Notes: generated by a model not told the origin, from the sequence alone. Positions 1-6,471 are shown, numbered from the stretch's first letter. The stretch: DNA of 7,840 nucleotides from Pedobacter sp. (GCA_028287885.1 JAQBOT010000346.1:1-7840), one strand, 5' to 3'. Numbers and translations: made by a program.

Positions 1-202
1 CTCTTGCTCCAGGTATTCAGGCTACCGGGTATACCATCTACCAAAACCAGAGGAGAAGTGGATGCCATTATAGTAGAAATTCCACGCAATTGGATTGCTG
101 TGCCTGCCGTAGGTACCCTGGGGACGTAGATACAGATAACCCGGCCACTTTACCTTGTATGAGTTGTGGAGCATCTCTTACGGCACCTTTGGTACCAGCA
201 GA
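1..202 (-). pseudogene. SusC/RagA-type TonB-dependent receptor, plug-domain remnant (partial, frameshifted)
   Basis: Read on the minus strand, positions 202-119 encode 28 codons including VRDAPQ and LIQGKVAGLSV. Positions 116-1 continue in another frame with AIQLRGIST and LVLVDGIPGSLN. Together these match the plug of SusC-family outer-membrane receptors, which import glycans or peptides with TonB energy: a GKVAGL motif, then a G-x-P-T-A turn, an LRG motif and a VDG(I/V)PG motif. The two halves are joined only if one base is missing near 117-118, so there is a -1 frameshift inside the plug. Two in-frame TAA codons (203-208) directly precede the fragment. The usual N-terminal parts (signal peptide, carboxypeptidase-regulatory-like domain, TonB box) are not seen upstream. 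The fragment continues past the left edge, so the state of the barrel is unknown. I call it a truncated, decayed gene. A sequencing error could explain the frameshift but not the missing N-terminus. Confidence 0.72.
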
Positions 203-205
203 TTA

Positions 206-604
206 TTAACTGTTTAATACCCCTTTTAAAATATTCAAATGGGCGAATAGACGCATGGAAAGGCAGTAATTTGATAAGACTCGATGCGCTACCTTTTTCG
301 TGCAACGGAAAACCTGTAATATACATCGGCAGGAACATGGTTGCTTTTTGCCAACATAATTGACGATATCCCACGCTATAAGCAGCGCATCATCCGGAAC
401 TTTGTTAGAAGTAACGATAGGTATACCATATGCATTCGAATACTTTGTATAGAAAGGATCAAGTCCCAAAGACTTTGGTGTAGCGCCAACCATCGTCGAA
501 CTAAAACTTCTAACAAGTGCATTTGCCGGAGCGTGTGCGAAAACCACATTGCTAAGCACAAAGCAGTAGGAACCCACGATTAAGGATAATACGAAGGTTT
601 TTGC
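206..604 (-). pseudogene. Decayed secreted-protein gene, N-terminal part only
   Basis: The minus strand from 601 downwards reads as a signal peptide (KTFVLSLIVGSY, then a hydrophobic stretch ending near VFAHAPANA). It continues into a mature segment with LGLDPFYTKY, GIPIVTSNKVPD and ALLIAWDIVNY. From memory this resembles secreted proteins of the anthrax-lethal-factor-like group, which usually continue with MLAxRPD; I am not certain of the family. Around 355-360 the reading moves to another frame (MLAKSNHV, stop at 289-291), consistent with a 2-base deletion. The original frame runs on as unrelated sequence to a stop at 206-208. No ATG lies at the natural start: the codon before KTF is GCA (602-604), next to the Shine-Dalgarno-like AAAAGGAG at 604-611. 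The only in-frame start codon, GTG at 575-577, lies inside the signal peptide. About 60 mature residues survive, far short of a full domain, so this is most likely dead. Confidence 0.5.
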
Positions 605-617
605 TCCTTTTACAATC

Positions 618-648
618 TAACCAGTTATGTACACATATTAACCAGTTA
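618..648. promoter_or_regulatory. Tandem 10-bp direct repeat TAACCAGTTA, 21-bp period
   Basis: TAACCAGTTA occurs at 618-627 and again, identical, at 639-648. The start-to-start distance is 21 bp, or two helical turns, so both copies face the same side of the helix. Each copy is itself nearly palindromic (TAAC-CA-GTTA). The pair lies 14-46 bp upstream of the decayed secreted-protein gene, where an operator would be. Two direct repeats with an 11-12 bp spacer resemble the site layout of LytTR-type response regulators, but the match to that consensus is only partial. The regulator is unknown. Confidence 0.4.
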
Positions 649-695
649 CTCAAAGACAATGGTCAATGTTCAGTCTGCAATGTGGCAAAATGAAA

Positions 696-725
696 AAGCG
701 CCTGTAATCATGATTACAGGCGCTT
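696..725 (-). terminator. Intrinsic terminator of rny (perfect 30-bp palindrome)
   Basis: Positions 696-725 form a perfect inverted repeat centred between 710 and 711: arm AAGCGCCTGTAATCA and its exact complement. On the minus strand the hairpin starts about 20 nt after the rny stop codon and is followed by a run of Ts (TTTTTCATTTT), which makes a rho-independent terminator. On the plus strand the following bases are not T-rich, so it works mainly for the pheT-rny block. With no bases left for a loop, the innermost pairs must open in RNA. Confidence 0.9.
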
Positions 726-746
726 CTTATTTATTAGTTTAACCTA

Positions 747-2309
747 CTACTTCGCAAAGGCCACAGATCTCGTTTCCCGAATTACAGTAACCTTAATCTG
801 ACCAGGATATGTCATTTCAGTTTGTATGCGGTTGGAGATGTCTGCTGCAAGCAATTCAGCTTGCTGATCCGTTACACGTTCACTTTCTACAACAACGCGA
901 AGTTCTCTACCTGCCTGAATTGCAAATGTTTTCTCAACACCTGGATAAGACAATGCAAGCTCTTCAAGCTCTTTTAATCTTTTGATGTAACTTTCTACCA
1001 CTTCACGTCTTGCTCCCGGCCTTGCGCCTGAAATCGCATCACAAGCCTGGATAATCGGTGATATCATAGATGTCATTTCAATCTCGTCGTGGTGAGCTCC
1101 AATCGCATTGCAGATTTCCGGATGTTCCTTATATTTTTCTGCCAATTGCATCCCTAAAATTGCGTGAGGCAATTCCGGGTTATCATCAGGCACTTTACCA
1201 ATATCGTGTAACAGACCGGCACGTTTAGCCATTTTTGCATTTAAGCCAAGCTCAGCTGCCATCGTTGCACAGAAGTTAGCTACTTCCCTAGAGTGGTGCA
1301 GTAAGTTCTGACCATACGAAGAACGGTAGCGCATACGGCCAACCATACGGATCAGTTCCGGGTGCAGACCATGAATACCAAGGTCGATCACCGTACGTTC
1401 ACCGATCTCTACAATCTCATCTTCAATTTGCTTCTTCGTTTTAGCAACGACCTCTTCAATACGAGCTGGATGGATACGACCATCTGTAACCAAACGGTGT
1501 AATGCCAAACGGGCTATCTCCCTTCTTACCGGGTCAAACCCAGATAAGATAATCGCTTCCGGGGTATCATCAACAATGATCTCAATCCCTGTCGCAGCTT
1601 CCAAAGCACGAATGTTCCGGCCTTCTCTACCAATTACACGACCTTTGATCTCGTCACTTTCAATGTGGAACACCGAAACGGTATTCTCAATTGCTGCTTC
1701 CACAGCAGTACGTTGTATGGTCTGAATAACCACTTTCTTCGCTTCTTTCGTTGCCGTTAACTTCGCCTCATCCACAATGTCCTTAACCTGGATCATGGCC
1801 TGTGCACGAGCTTCAGTTTTCATGTTCTCTACCAGTTGCGTTTTCGCTTCTTCAGCACTAAGGCCCGCGATAGTTTCCAGTTGTTTTACATGCTGATTTT
1901 TCAAATGCTCAACTTCTTCCTGTTTCTTTACAGCAATCTCAATTTGCTTTTCAAGGTTTTTCTTGTGGGTGTCCAGCTCATTCTCCTTGCGGTTCATGTT
2001 TTCCAAACGCTGATTCACAGATTGCTCTTTCTGCTTTAATGAATTCTCACGCTGGTTTATCTGGTTGTTCTTAAGGTTGACCTCTTGCTCATGCTCGCTT
2101 TTCAATTGCAGGAACTTTTCTTTTGCTTCTAGTAGTCTATCCTTTTTTAGGATTTCAGCATTCGCTTCTGCTTCCTTTAGAATCTTTTTAACCTTCGTTT
2201 GTGCAGCTACTTCCTGCTTCTTTAACAATGTGCGTAACAGGTATCTCCCCGTTATGATGCCGACTACAAGGCCGGCTAGTATGTACCCTATTATTCCTAC
2301 TATTTCCAT
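747..2309 (-). CDS. rny: Ribonuclease Y
   Basis: This is a membrane-anchored endoribonuclease that starts bulk mRNA decay. The 520-residue product has the full length and order of the family. An N-terminal transmembrane helix spans residues 3-21. A long charged coiled coil (about 30-200) is rich in K, E and Q. A KH RNA-binding domain (about 212-275) carries the GxxG loop GREG at 227-230. The HD phosphohydrolase domain (about 335-430) carries H339, the H368-D369 pair in LLHDIGK, H406-H407 in GAHHDE and D424, the expected metal ligands. The C-terminal RNase Y region is complete to the end. The ATG at 2307-2309 gives the classical membrane-anchor start. The coding start lies only about 12 nt after the U-tract of the 6S-like RNA, and no own promoter is evident. 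Expression probably comes from readthrough of the zapA unit. The strong palindromic terminator at 696-725 closes the unit. Confidence 0.97.
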   Translation of the reverse strand: MEIVGIIGYILAGLVVGIITGRYLLRTLLKKQEVAAQTKVKKILKEAEANAEILKKDRLLEAKEKFLQLKSEHEQEVNLKNNQINQRENSLKQKEQSVNQRLENMNRKENELDTHKKNLEKQIEIAVKKQEEVEHLKNQHVKQLETIAGLSAEEAKTQLVENMKTEARAQAMIQVKDIVDEAKLTATKEAKKVVIQTIQRTAVEAAIENTVSVFHIESDEIKGRVIGREGRNIRALEAATGIEIIVDDTPEAIILSGFDPVRREIARLALHRLVTDGRIHPARIEEVVAKTKKQIEDEIVEIGERTVIDLGIHGLHPELIRMVGRMRYRSSYGQNLLHHSREVANFCATMAAELGLNAKMAKRAGLLHDIGKVPDDNPELPHAILGMQLAEKYKEHPEICNAIGAHHDEIEMTSMISPIIQACDAISGARPGARREVVESYIKRLKELEELALSYPGVEKTFAIQAGRELRVVVESERVTDQQAELLAADISNRIQTEMTYPGQIKVTVIRETRSVAFAK

Positions 2310-2320
2310 TTTTGTTATAT

Positions 2321-2426
2321 AAAAAAACCGTTACTACGTTTTAAGTTTCATGTATTGTGTTAATTAAGTCCTAATCTAACCACCTAATGCATTACCATAA
2401 TGAAACTCAAAATCTAACAACGGTTA
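2321..2426 (-). ncRNA. ssrS: Probable 6S RNA (Bacteroidota type)
   Basis: The zapA-rny gap holds a rod-shaped inverted repeat of about 105 nt. Outer arms: 2419-2425 with 2326-2332 (7 bp), extended by about 4 pairs including G.U. Next, 2400-2412 pairs with 2339-2351 (13 bp). One of those pairs (2343/2408) is a G.U wobble on the minus strand but an A.C mismatch on the plus strand, which fixes the transcribed strand. Above lies an asymmetric bubble (16 nt against 5 nt) and an apical hairpin at about 2357-2383 with loop GGACU. On the minus strand the closing stem is followed by seven Us (2321-2327), so the 3' end is a built-in terminator. A double-stranded rod with a large central bubble is the hallmark of 6S RNA, which mimics an open promoter and binds RNA polymerase. 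Proteobacterial ssrS also lies next to zapA. The size fits the short 6S-Flavo class; no covariance search was possible. Confidence 0.7.
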
Positions 2427-2457
2427 AATTTCTCTTGCTATTGATATAAAGAACGCT

Positions 2458-2748
2458 CTATTGAGAGAAGAAACCGTTTAATAAACTATCCAATTCTTCA
2501 ACTTTTTCAGCTACTGCAGTATCCTCGTCCTGCACCTTATTCTCTACCTTTAATACTGCAGTTGCATAATGCAATACCGCCATTGATAGCAAATCTTGTT
2601 TATCGCGAACAGCATAATTTTCCTGATAGTCTTTTATGCGCTCGTTGATAATCTTAGCTGCTCGTCTTACAATTTCTTCCTCTTCCGTATTTACCTTTAA
2701 CGGATATATGCGGTCGGAAATAGTTATTTTTATCGAGATTTCTCCCAT
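2458..2748 (-). CDS. zapA: Cell division protein ZapA
   Basis: ZapA bundles FtsZ protofilaments and stabilises the Z-ring in the cytoplasm. The 96-residue product has the normal length. An N-terminal beta region (about residues 3-20, ISIKITISDRIYPLKV) is followed by a helix with EEEEIVRRAAKIINERI (about 22-40). A long C-terminal helix (about 48-90) contains DLLSMAVLHYATAVLKVE, which forms the antiparallel coiled coil in known ZapA tetramers. The start at 2746-2748 keeps the N-terminal strand intact, and no Shine-Dalgarno sequence is visible. The stop of the upstream coiled-coil gene is 32 nt away in the same direction, so the two are surely cotranscribed. The 6S-like RNA begins about 30 nt after the zapA stop. 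Identification rests on length, fold pattern and context. Confidence 0.92.
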   Translation of the reverse strand: MGEISIKITISDRIYPLKVNTEEEEIVRRAAKIINERIKDYQENYAVRDKQDLLSMAVLHYATAVLKVENKVQDEDTAVAEKVEELDSLLNGFFSQ

Positions 2749-2780
2749 TTTCTAGCTTTGTTTCACTATTATGGTATTGC

Positions 2781-3071
2781 TCATTTTTTAAGTAATACGA
2801 CACACTTATCTATTTCACGCACAAAATCGTTAATTTTTTGCTTAATATCAAGTGACTTTTCACTGGTCCCCTCGAGACTCTTAGCAAGCTTAAGTACCCT
2901 GAGCTTCTCTTCAAGTTCCGTATTCTTATTTCTTGAGATTGTTAAAGCGGCTTTAACAGATTGATTCTCTTGCTTTAGCAAGTCATTTTCTTCCTGAAGG
3001 GCATTACACAACTCGATCAGGCGAGCTGTTTTATGCAATACTGAATTTAATTGTTCCGCAACCGAAGACAT
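2781..3071 (-). CDS. Small coiled-coil protein, conserved upstream of zapA (ZapB-like by position)
   Basis: This 96-residue cytoplasmic protein has no signal peptide or membrane segment. Residues 1-65 are a heptad-rich helix (VAEQLNSVL, ALQEENDLLKQENQSVK, NTELEEKLRVLKLAK). A short polar linker follows (66-74, EGTSEKS), then a second amphipathic helix ending in the phrase VREIDKCVVLLKK. I recognise this as the uncharacterised Bacteroidota family regularly placed between pheT and zapA, with a conserved REIDKCxxLL tail. Its size and coiled-coil make-up resemble gammaproteobacterial ZapB, which binds ZapA, but I see no clear sequence homology. Linkage to zapA suggests a Z-ring partner; that is inference. 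It lies 53 nt after pheT and 32 nt before zapA on the same strand. The start at 3069-3071 is the only ATG that keeps the whole helix. Confidence 0.85.
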   Translation of the reverse strand: MSSVAEQLNSVLHKTARLIELCNALQEENDLLKQENQSVKAALTISRNKNTELEEKLRVLKLAKSLEGTSEKSLDIKQKINDFVREIDKCVVLLKK

Positions 3072-3124
3072 GAATTTTTAAATTGATCGTTCTGTAAAAA
3101 CCTCGGTAAAATAAGAAACTTAAG

Positions 3125-5521
3125 TTATCTTATTTCGGCCTTTGCTGTTTGGGCTAAGTTATAAATAATCTTTTGCATAACAGAATCGATTTGCTTATCG
3201 GTTAAGGTCTGACTTTCATCCTGTAAGCTGAAATTCAAGGCATATGACTTCTTTCCCTCAGGAAGATTATTCCCCAAATACACGTCAAAAACCTGGATGT
3301 TCTTGATCAATTTCTTCTCTGTCTTAAATGCAATTGTCTTTAACATTTCGAAGGTCACAGAACGATCTACAAGCAGTGACAGGTCGCGCCTTACAACCGG
3401 ATATTTTGGAACTTCTTTGTTAATGATCTTATTTTTACGGACCATATCAAGCAGCAAAGCCCAATCAAAGTCTGCATAGAATACTTCCTTGTCTATATCG
3501 GCAATCTTCTTATCAGCCGCCGTTACTGCTCCGAAGGTCACAATCGCCTTTTCACCGCGATAGTACTTCAGACCATAAGCAAAATCGCCATCTGAAACCT
3601 CATCAACCTGGTAGTTGCCAATTCCCAATCTGCTGATCACCGCATCTACTGCAGCTTTCAAATTATAGAAGCTTATTGCTTGCGGCTTTTGGTTCCACTG
3701 CTCGACTTCAACATTTCCAGACATAACCAACAATAACCTTGGGCGTTCCACATACTTATCCTGGATCAGGTGGTAGGTTTTTCCAAACTCATACAGTTTA
3801 AGATCAGAATTCCTACGGTTCGCATTGTAGGCAACACTCTCCAGGGCCGGCATAAGCAAGCTCTGACGCATTACATTCAAATCTGAACTTAGTGGGTTGA
3901 GTATCTTTACCGCTTCTCCTTCGTTTTTAGAATAGGAAGCTTTAGTCAGCGAGTTACACCAGATCTCCAAATAGCCGTTTGCCGTCAACATATCAGCGAT
4001 AACATGCTGGGTTTGTTCTCTATTCGGCCTTTCTCCATAAGAAAGCGAAGCATTCACCTTCATGGGAATCTCAATATTGTTGTAGCCGTAAATACGCAGT
4101 ACCTCTTCCGTAATGTCGCATTCACGGGTCACATCAACCCTGTAGCTCGGCACTTCAAGCGATAACCCGCCTTCAGTTTCCGCAACAACTTCGATCGCTA
4201 AAGAAGTGATAATGTCTTTGATTGTATTTGTAGGGATATCAGCTCCGATCAGATTTTGAATGTTCTTGTAAGAAACCTCTACCTGAAAAGGCTTAACCGG
4301 AGTCGGATACAGGTCGGAAATGGCTGAAGCAATTTGTCCACCGGCAAGTTCCTGGATCAACAGCGCCGCACGTTTCAAGGCATAAACCGTGATTTCGGGA
4401 TCCGTTCCACGTTCATACCGAAAAGAAGCATCGGTTTTTAGTCCAAAACGCTTGGCGGTCTTCCGAATCGATACTGCATTGAAATATGCGCTTTCCAGGA
4501 AAATATTTGTTGTCTGCTCACTTACGCCAGAATTTTTCCCACCGTAAACGCCTGCAATGGTCATCGGTTCTTCTGCATTACAAATCATCAGATCGTCTGC
4601 AGACAGTTTTCGCTCAACCCCGTCTAATGTTACAAAAGGAGTTCCTTCGGCGCATTTCTTAACAATCACTTGCGCTCCTTTAATTTGATCTGCATCAAAA
4701 GCATGTAAAGGTTGCCCAAGGTCGTGCAAAACATAGTTTGTGATATCGACAATATTATTTATTGGACGTATACCAATTACTTTAAGTTTATCCTGCAACC
4801 ATTCTGGTGATCGCTTTACCGTCACTCCTGTAATCGTTACGCTGCTGTAACGCGGGCATGCAAGCTCATCCTCCACAGCAACGGCTATTGTTAAGCTTTC
4901 GTTTTCGACTTTGAAGGCAGATAGATCTGGTCGTTGTAATTCTGTTTGCAGAAATGCAGCAAGATCTCTCGCAACGCCAAGGTGTGAAGCCGCATCAGCA
5001 CGGTTTGGTGTCAATCCAATTTCAAAGACAAAGTCGTCTTCCATCTTGAAGTGTGCTTTTGCGGCAATGCCGATCTGCGTATCTGGAGCTAAAACCATAA
5101 TGCCTGCATGGGAAGCACCGAGGCCAATTTCATCTTCAGCACATATCATTCCTTCTGATACTTCACCCCGGATTTTAGATTTGTTTATTTTGAAAGGTTC
5201 ACCTTCATTTGGAAACACGGTGGTACCAACCGTAGCGACAACAACTTTCTGACCTTCGGCAACGTTTGGTGCGCCACATACGATCTGCAGAATCTCCGGA
5301 CCACCAACATCAACAGTGGTTACCCTTAAACGGTCTGCATTGGGGTGTTGAACACAAGTTAACACTTTGCCAATTACAAGACCTTCAAGACCGCCAACAA
5401 CCGGCTGTACCTTTTCCAGGCTTTCCACTTCCAGACCTATGTTCGTTAAGATCAAGGAAAGCTCCTGTGGGGTATTGTCTGTATGTATAAACTGCCGAAG
5501 CCAATTGTACGAAATCTTCAT
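3125..5521 (-). CDS. pheT: Phenylalanine--tRNA ligase beta subunit
   Basis: This is the beta chain of the cytoplasmic alpha2-beta2 enzyme that charges tRNA-Phe; it carries the editing and tRNA-recognition domains. The product is 798 residues, the usual size, with all modules. The classic start is MKISYNWLRQF. An EMAP-like tRNA-binding OB fold covers about 42-150 (HPNADRLRV). The B3/B4 editing region covers about 215-390 (GQPLHAFD at 269-276, FRYERGTDP at 368-375). The B5 domain ends in a run of conserved acidic residues (VTRECDITEEVLRIYGY, 464-480). The catalytic-like core follows, then the C-terminal FDX-ACB anticodon-binding domain (about 706-798). The open frame extends 39 codons further upstream, but I chose the ATG at 5519-5521 because the family N-terminus begins there and a promoter lies just upstream. 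It is the first gene of the block; pheS is not in this window. Confidence 0.97.
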   Translation of the reverse strand: MKISYNWLRQFIHTDNTPQELSLILTNIGLEVESLEKVQPVVGGLEGLVIGKVLTCVQHPNADRLRVTTVDVGGPEILQIVCGAPNVAEGQKVVVATVGTTVFPNEGEPFKINKSKIRGEVSEGMICAEDEIGLGASHAGIMVLAPDTQIGIAAKAHFKMEDDFVFEIGLTPNRADAASHLGVARDLAAFLQTELQRPDLSAFKVENESLTIAVAVEDELACPRYSSVTITGVTVKRSPEWLQDKLKVIGIRPINNIVDITNYVLHDLGQPLHAFDADQIKGAQVIVKKCAEGTPFVTLDGVERKLSADDLMICNAEEPMTIAGVYGGKNSGVSEQTTNIFLESAYFNAVSIRKTAKRFGLKTDASFRYERGTDPEITVYALKRAALLIQELAGGQIASAISDLYPTPVKPFQVEVSYKNIQNLIGADIPTNTIKDIITSLAIEVVAETEGGLSLEVPSYRVDVTRECDITEEVLRIYGYNNIEIPMKVNASLSYGERPNREQTQHVIADMLTANGYLEIWCNSLTKASYSKNEGEAVKILNPLSSDLNVMRQSLLMPALESVAYNANRRNSDLKLYEFGKTYHLIQDKYVERPRLLLVMSGNVEVEQWNQKPQAISFYNLKAAVDAVISRLGIGNYQVDEVSDGDFAYGLKYYRGEKAIVTFGAVTAADKKIADIDKEVFYADFDWALLLDMVRKNKIINKEVPKYPVVRRDLSLLVDRSVTFEMLKTIAFKTEKKLIKNIQVFDVYLGNNLPEGKKSYALNFSLQDESQTLTDKQIDSVMQKIIYNLAQTAKAEIR

Positions 5522-5543
5522 AATGTCTAATGGGTATAAAACG

Positions 5544-5551
5544 CAAAGATA
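5544..5551 (-). promoter_or_regulatory. Promoter -7 element of pheT
   Basis: The minus strand reads TATCTTTG, an exact match to the Bacteroidota primary-sigma -7 consensus TAnnTTTG, 22 nt upstream of the pheT ATG. A start point about 7 nt downstream would leave a leader of only 15-18 nt. No clear -33 TTG is found at the ideal spacing; a TTTAC lies roughly 20 nt upstream. This promoter probably drives pheT, the coiled-coil gene and zapA. Confidence 0.6.
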
Positions 5552-5625
5552 TAAAATAATGGGCTTTGTTGTAAATGATCTGGGCTTGATAATGAATCGA
5601 TATGGCTTCGCTACAAACGAGGCCC

Positions 5626-5669
5626 AAACAGGGAACAAACAGGCATCAAACAGGGCCTAAACAGGGCCA
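5626..5669. repeat. Four tandem copies of an 11-bp repeat (AAACAGG core)
   Basis: AAACAGG recurs at 5626, 5637, 5648 and 5659, exactly 11 bp apart. The units are AAACAGGGAAC, AAACAGGCATC, AAACAGGGCCT and AAACAGGGCCA. The first seven bases are invariant and the last four vary. The array lies in the non-coding gap between radC and pheT. The 11-bp step is close to one helical turn, so each core faces the same side of the DNA. It is too short in unit and spacer to be a CRISPR array. It could be a replication-slippage tract, a multi-site protein-binding region or a repeat family of this lineage. Confidence 0.85.
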
Positions 5670-5678
5670 TTTGCCCTG
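5662..5678 (-). terminator. Weak hairpin after radC, possible terminator
   Basis: CAGGGC (5662-5667) and GCCCTG (5673-5678) form a 6-bp stem with a 5-nt loop, built partly from the last 11-bp repeat unit. On the minus strand the stem is followed by only three Ts (TTTAGG). It lies about 55 nt after the radC stop. It is the best terminator candidate for radC but is much weaker than the other two in the window. Confidence 0.3.
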
Positions 5679-5733
5679 GATACCCCTTGTGTAAGCCTGG
5701 TGTATTCCTTCCATATCTGCCACCCGCAGCAAA

Positions 5734-6432
5734 TCAGATCATACCCTCATCGCAAAAGCTATAGAACGCCTTATCGGTCATGATCAGGTGATCAACAACC
5801 AGCAAGTCCATCATTTTACCAGCCTCTACAAGTTTCTTGGTAAGTTTGATGTCTTCGGTACTTGGTTTTAGATTTCCAGAAGGATGATTATGCGCAAGAA
5901 TGATGTAAGCTGCGTTTTGCTCCAGGGCTGTTTTAAAAATGATCTTAGGGTCGGCAACGGTGCCCGACTGCCCGCCTTTGCTGATCAGGTGTTTGGATTT
6001 CACATGATTGGCACGATTGAGCAACAGGATCCAGAACTCCTCATGGTTCAGATCTGCGAAGTCTGGCAACAAGTGCTGGTATGCATCTATTGCGGAGCCA
6101 ACTTTTATGATGGGTGCAGCAGTGCTTTCCTTTCTGCGGCGGCCCAACTCCAATGCAGCTACAATGGCGATGGCCTTTGCCTCCCCTATTCCCTTGAACT
6201 TGCAGAGGTCATTTACGCTCACCTTACCGAGGGTATCCAGATCGTTCTGGTAAAAAGAAAGTATTCTTTTGCTTAAATCTACAGCACTCTCGTTTTTGCT
6301 GCCTGAGCCGATTAAGATCGCTATCAGCTCAGCATCTGTTAAATGCCTTCTACCATTAAGCATAAGCTTCTCCCGGGGGCGGTCTGCCTCTGCCCAGGCC
6401 TTGATGTTTATTTTTTGTTCGTATGAATCCAT
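5734..6432 (-). CDS. radC: RadC family protein (JAB/MPN domain)
   Basis: The 232-residue product matches the RadC/UPF0758 family in length and order. The N-terminal part (about 1-100) has a helix-hairpin-helix with the loop KGIGEAKA (80-87), suited to DNA binding. The C-terminal JAB1/MPN metalloprotease-like domain (about 108-230) carries the metal-site motif HNHPSGN (H181, H183, S185) with S191 and D194, plus an upstream glutamate in NHEEFW (E131/E132). The historical DNA-repair label comes from E. coli work later assigned to another gene, so the true cellular role is unclear. The frame is open 15 codons further upstream, but that stretch is the rpsT terminator hairpin and its U-tract. I chose the ATG at 6430-6432, where the conserved N-terminus (YEQKINIKAW) begins. 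The start codon is 6 nt after the terminator U-tract, with no visible ribosome-binding site or own promoter. Confidence 0.93.
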   Translation of the reverse strand: MDSYEQKINIKAWAEADRPREKLMLNGRRHLTDAELIAILIGSGSKNESAVDLSKRILSFYQNDLDTLGKVSVNDLCKFKGIGEAKAIAIVAALELGRRRKESTAAPIIKVGSAIDAYQHLLPDFADLNHEEFWILLLNRANHVKSKHLISKGGQSGTVADPKIIFKTALEQNAAYIILAHNHPSGNLKPSTEDIKLTKKLVEAGKMMDLLVVDHLIMTDKAFYSFCDEGMI

Positions 6433-6438
6433 AGAAAC

Positions 6439-6471
6439 AAAAAAAACGGGATGAGCAATGCTCATCCCGTT
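6439..6471 (-). terminator. Intrinsic terminator of rpsT
   Basis: Arms of 13 bp (6445-6457 AACGGGATGAGCA, 6459-6471 TGCTCATCCCGTT) pair perfectly around a single base. On the minus strand the hairpin begins 22 nt after the rpsT stop and runs into eight Ts (6439-6446). This is a strong rho-independent terminator for the ribosomal-protein transcript. The T-run ends 6 nt before the radC ATG, so radC must rely on readthrough or on an unseen promoter. Confidence 0.92.

Noticed and set aside
166..583. Plus-strand small frames in the left flank
   Set aside because: Minus-strand readings of the same bases match known protein families; the plus-strand products resemble nothing.
1..746. Insertion sequence or transposon causing the decay
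   Set aside because: I found no transposase reading, terminal inverted repeats or target duplication in the region.
1836..2322. Plus-strand hydrophobic small frames opposite rny
   Set aside because: They are the complement of the coiled-coil region; their Leu/Phe/Ser richness comes from antisense Lys/Glu codons.
5522..5638. A 39-codon upstream extension of pheT
   Set aside because: The family N-terminus MKISYNWL begins at 5521, and the extension spans the -7 promoter element at 5544-5551.
4911..5660. Plus-strand open frames opposite pheT
   Set aside because: They are antisense shadows of a full-length conserved gene, with low-complexity or unnatural composition and no family resemblance.
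5626..5669. CRISPR array
   Set aside because: The repeat core is 7 bp with 4-bp variable parts, far too short for CRISPR repeats and spacers, and no cas gene is present.
5522..5733. Phe leader peptide or T-box control of pheT
   Set aside because: No Phe-rich short frame, antiterminator or specifier-loop structure is visible, and the predicted leader is under 20 nt.
5884..6276. A 130-codon plus-strand open frame opposite radC
   Set aside because: It lies entirely inside radC on the other strand and shows no recognisable motif or start context.
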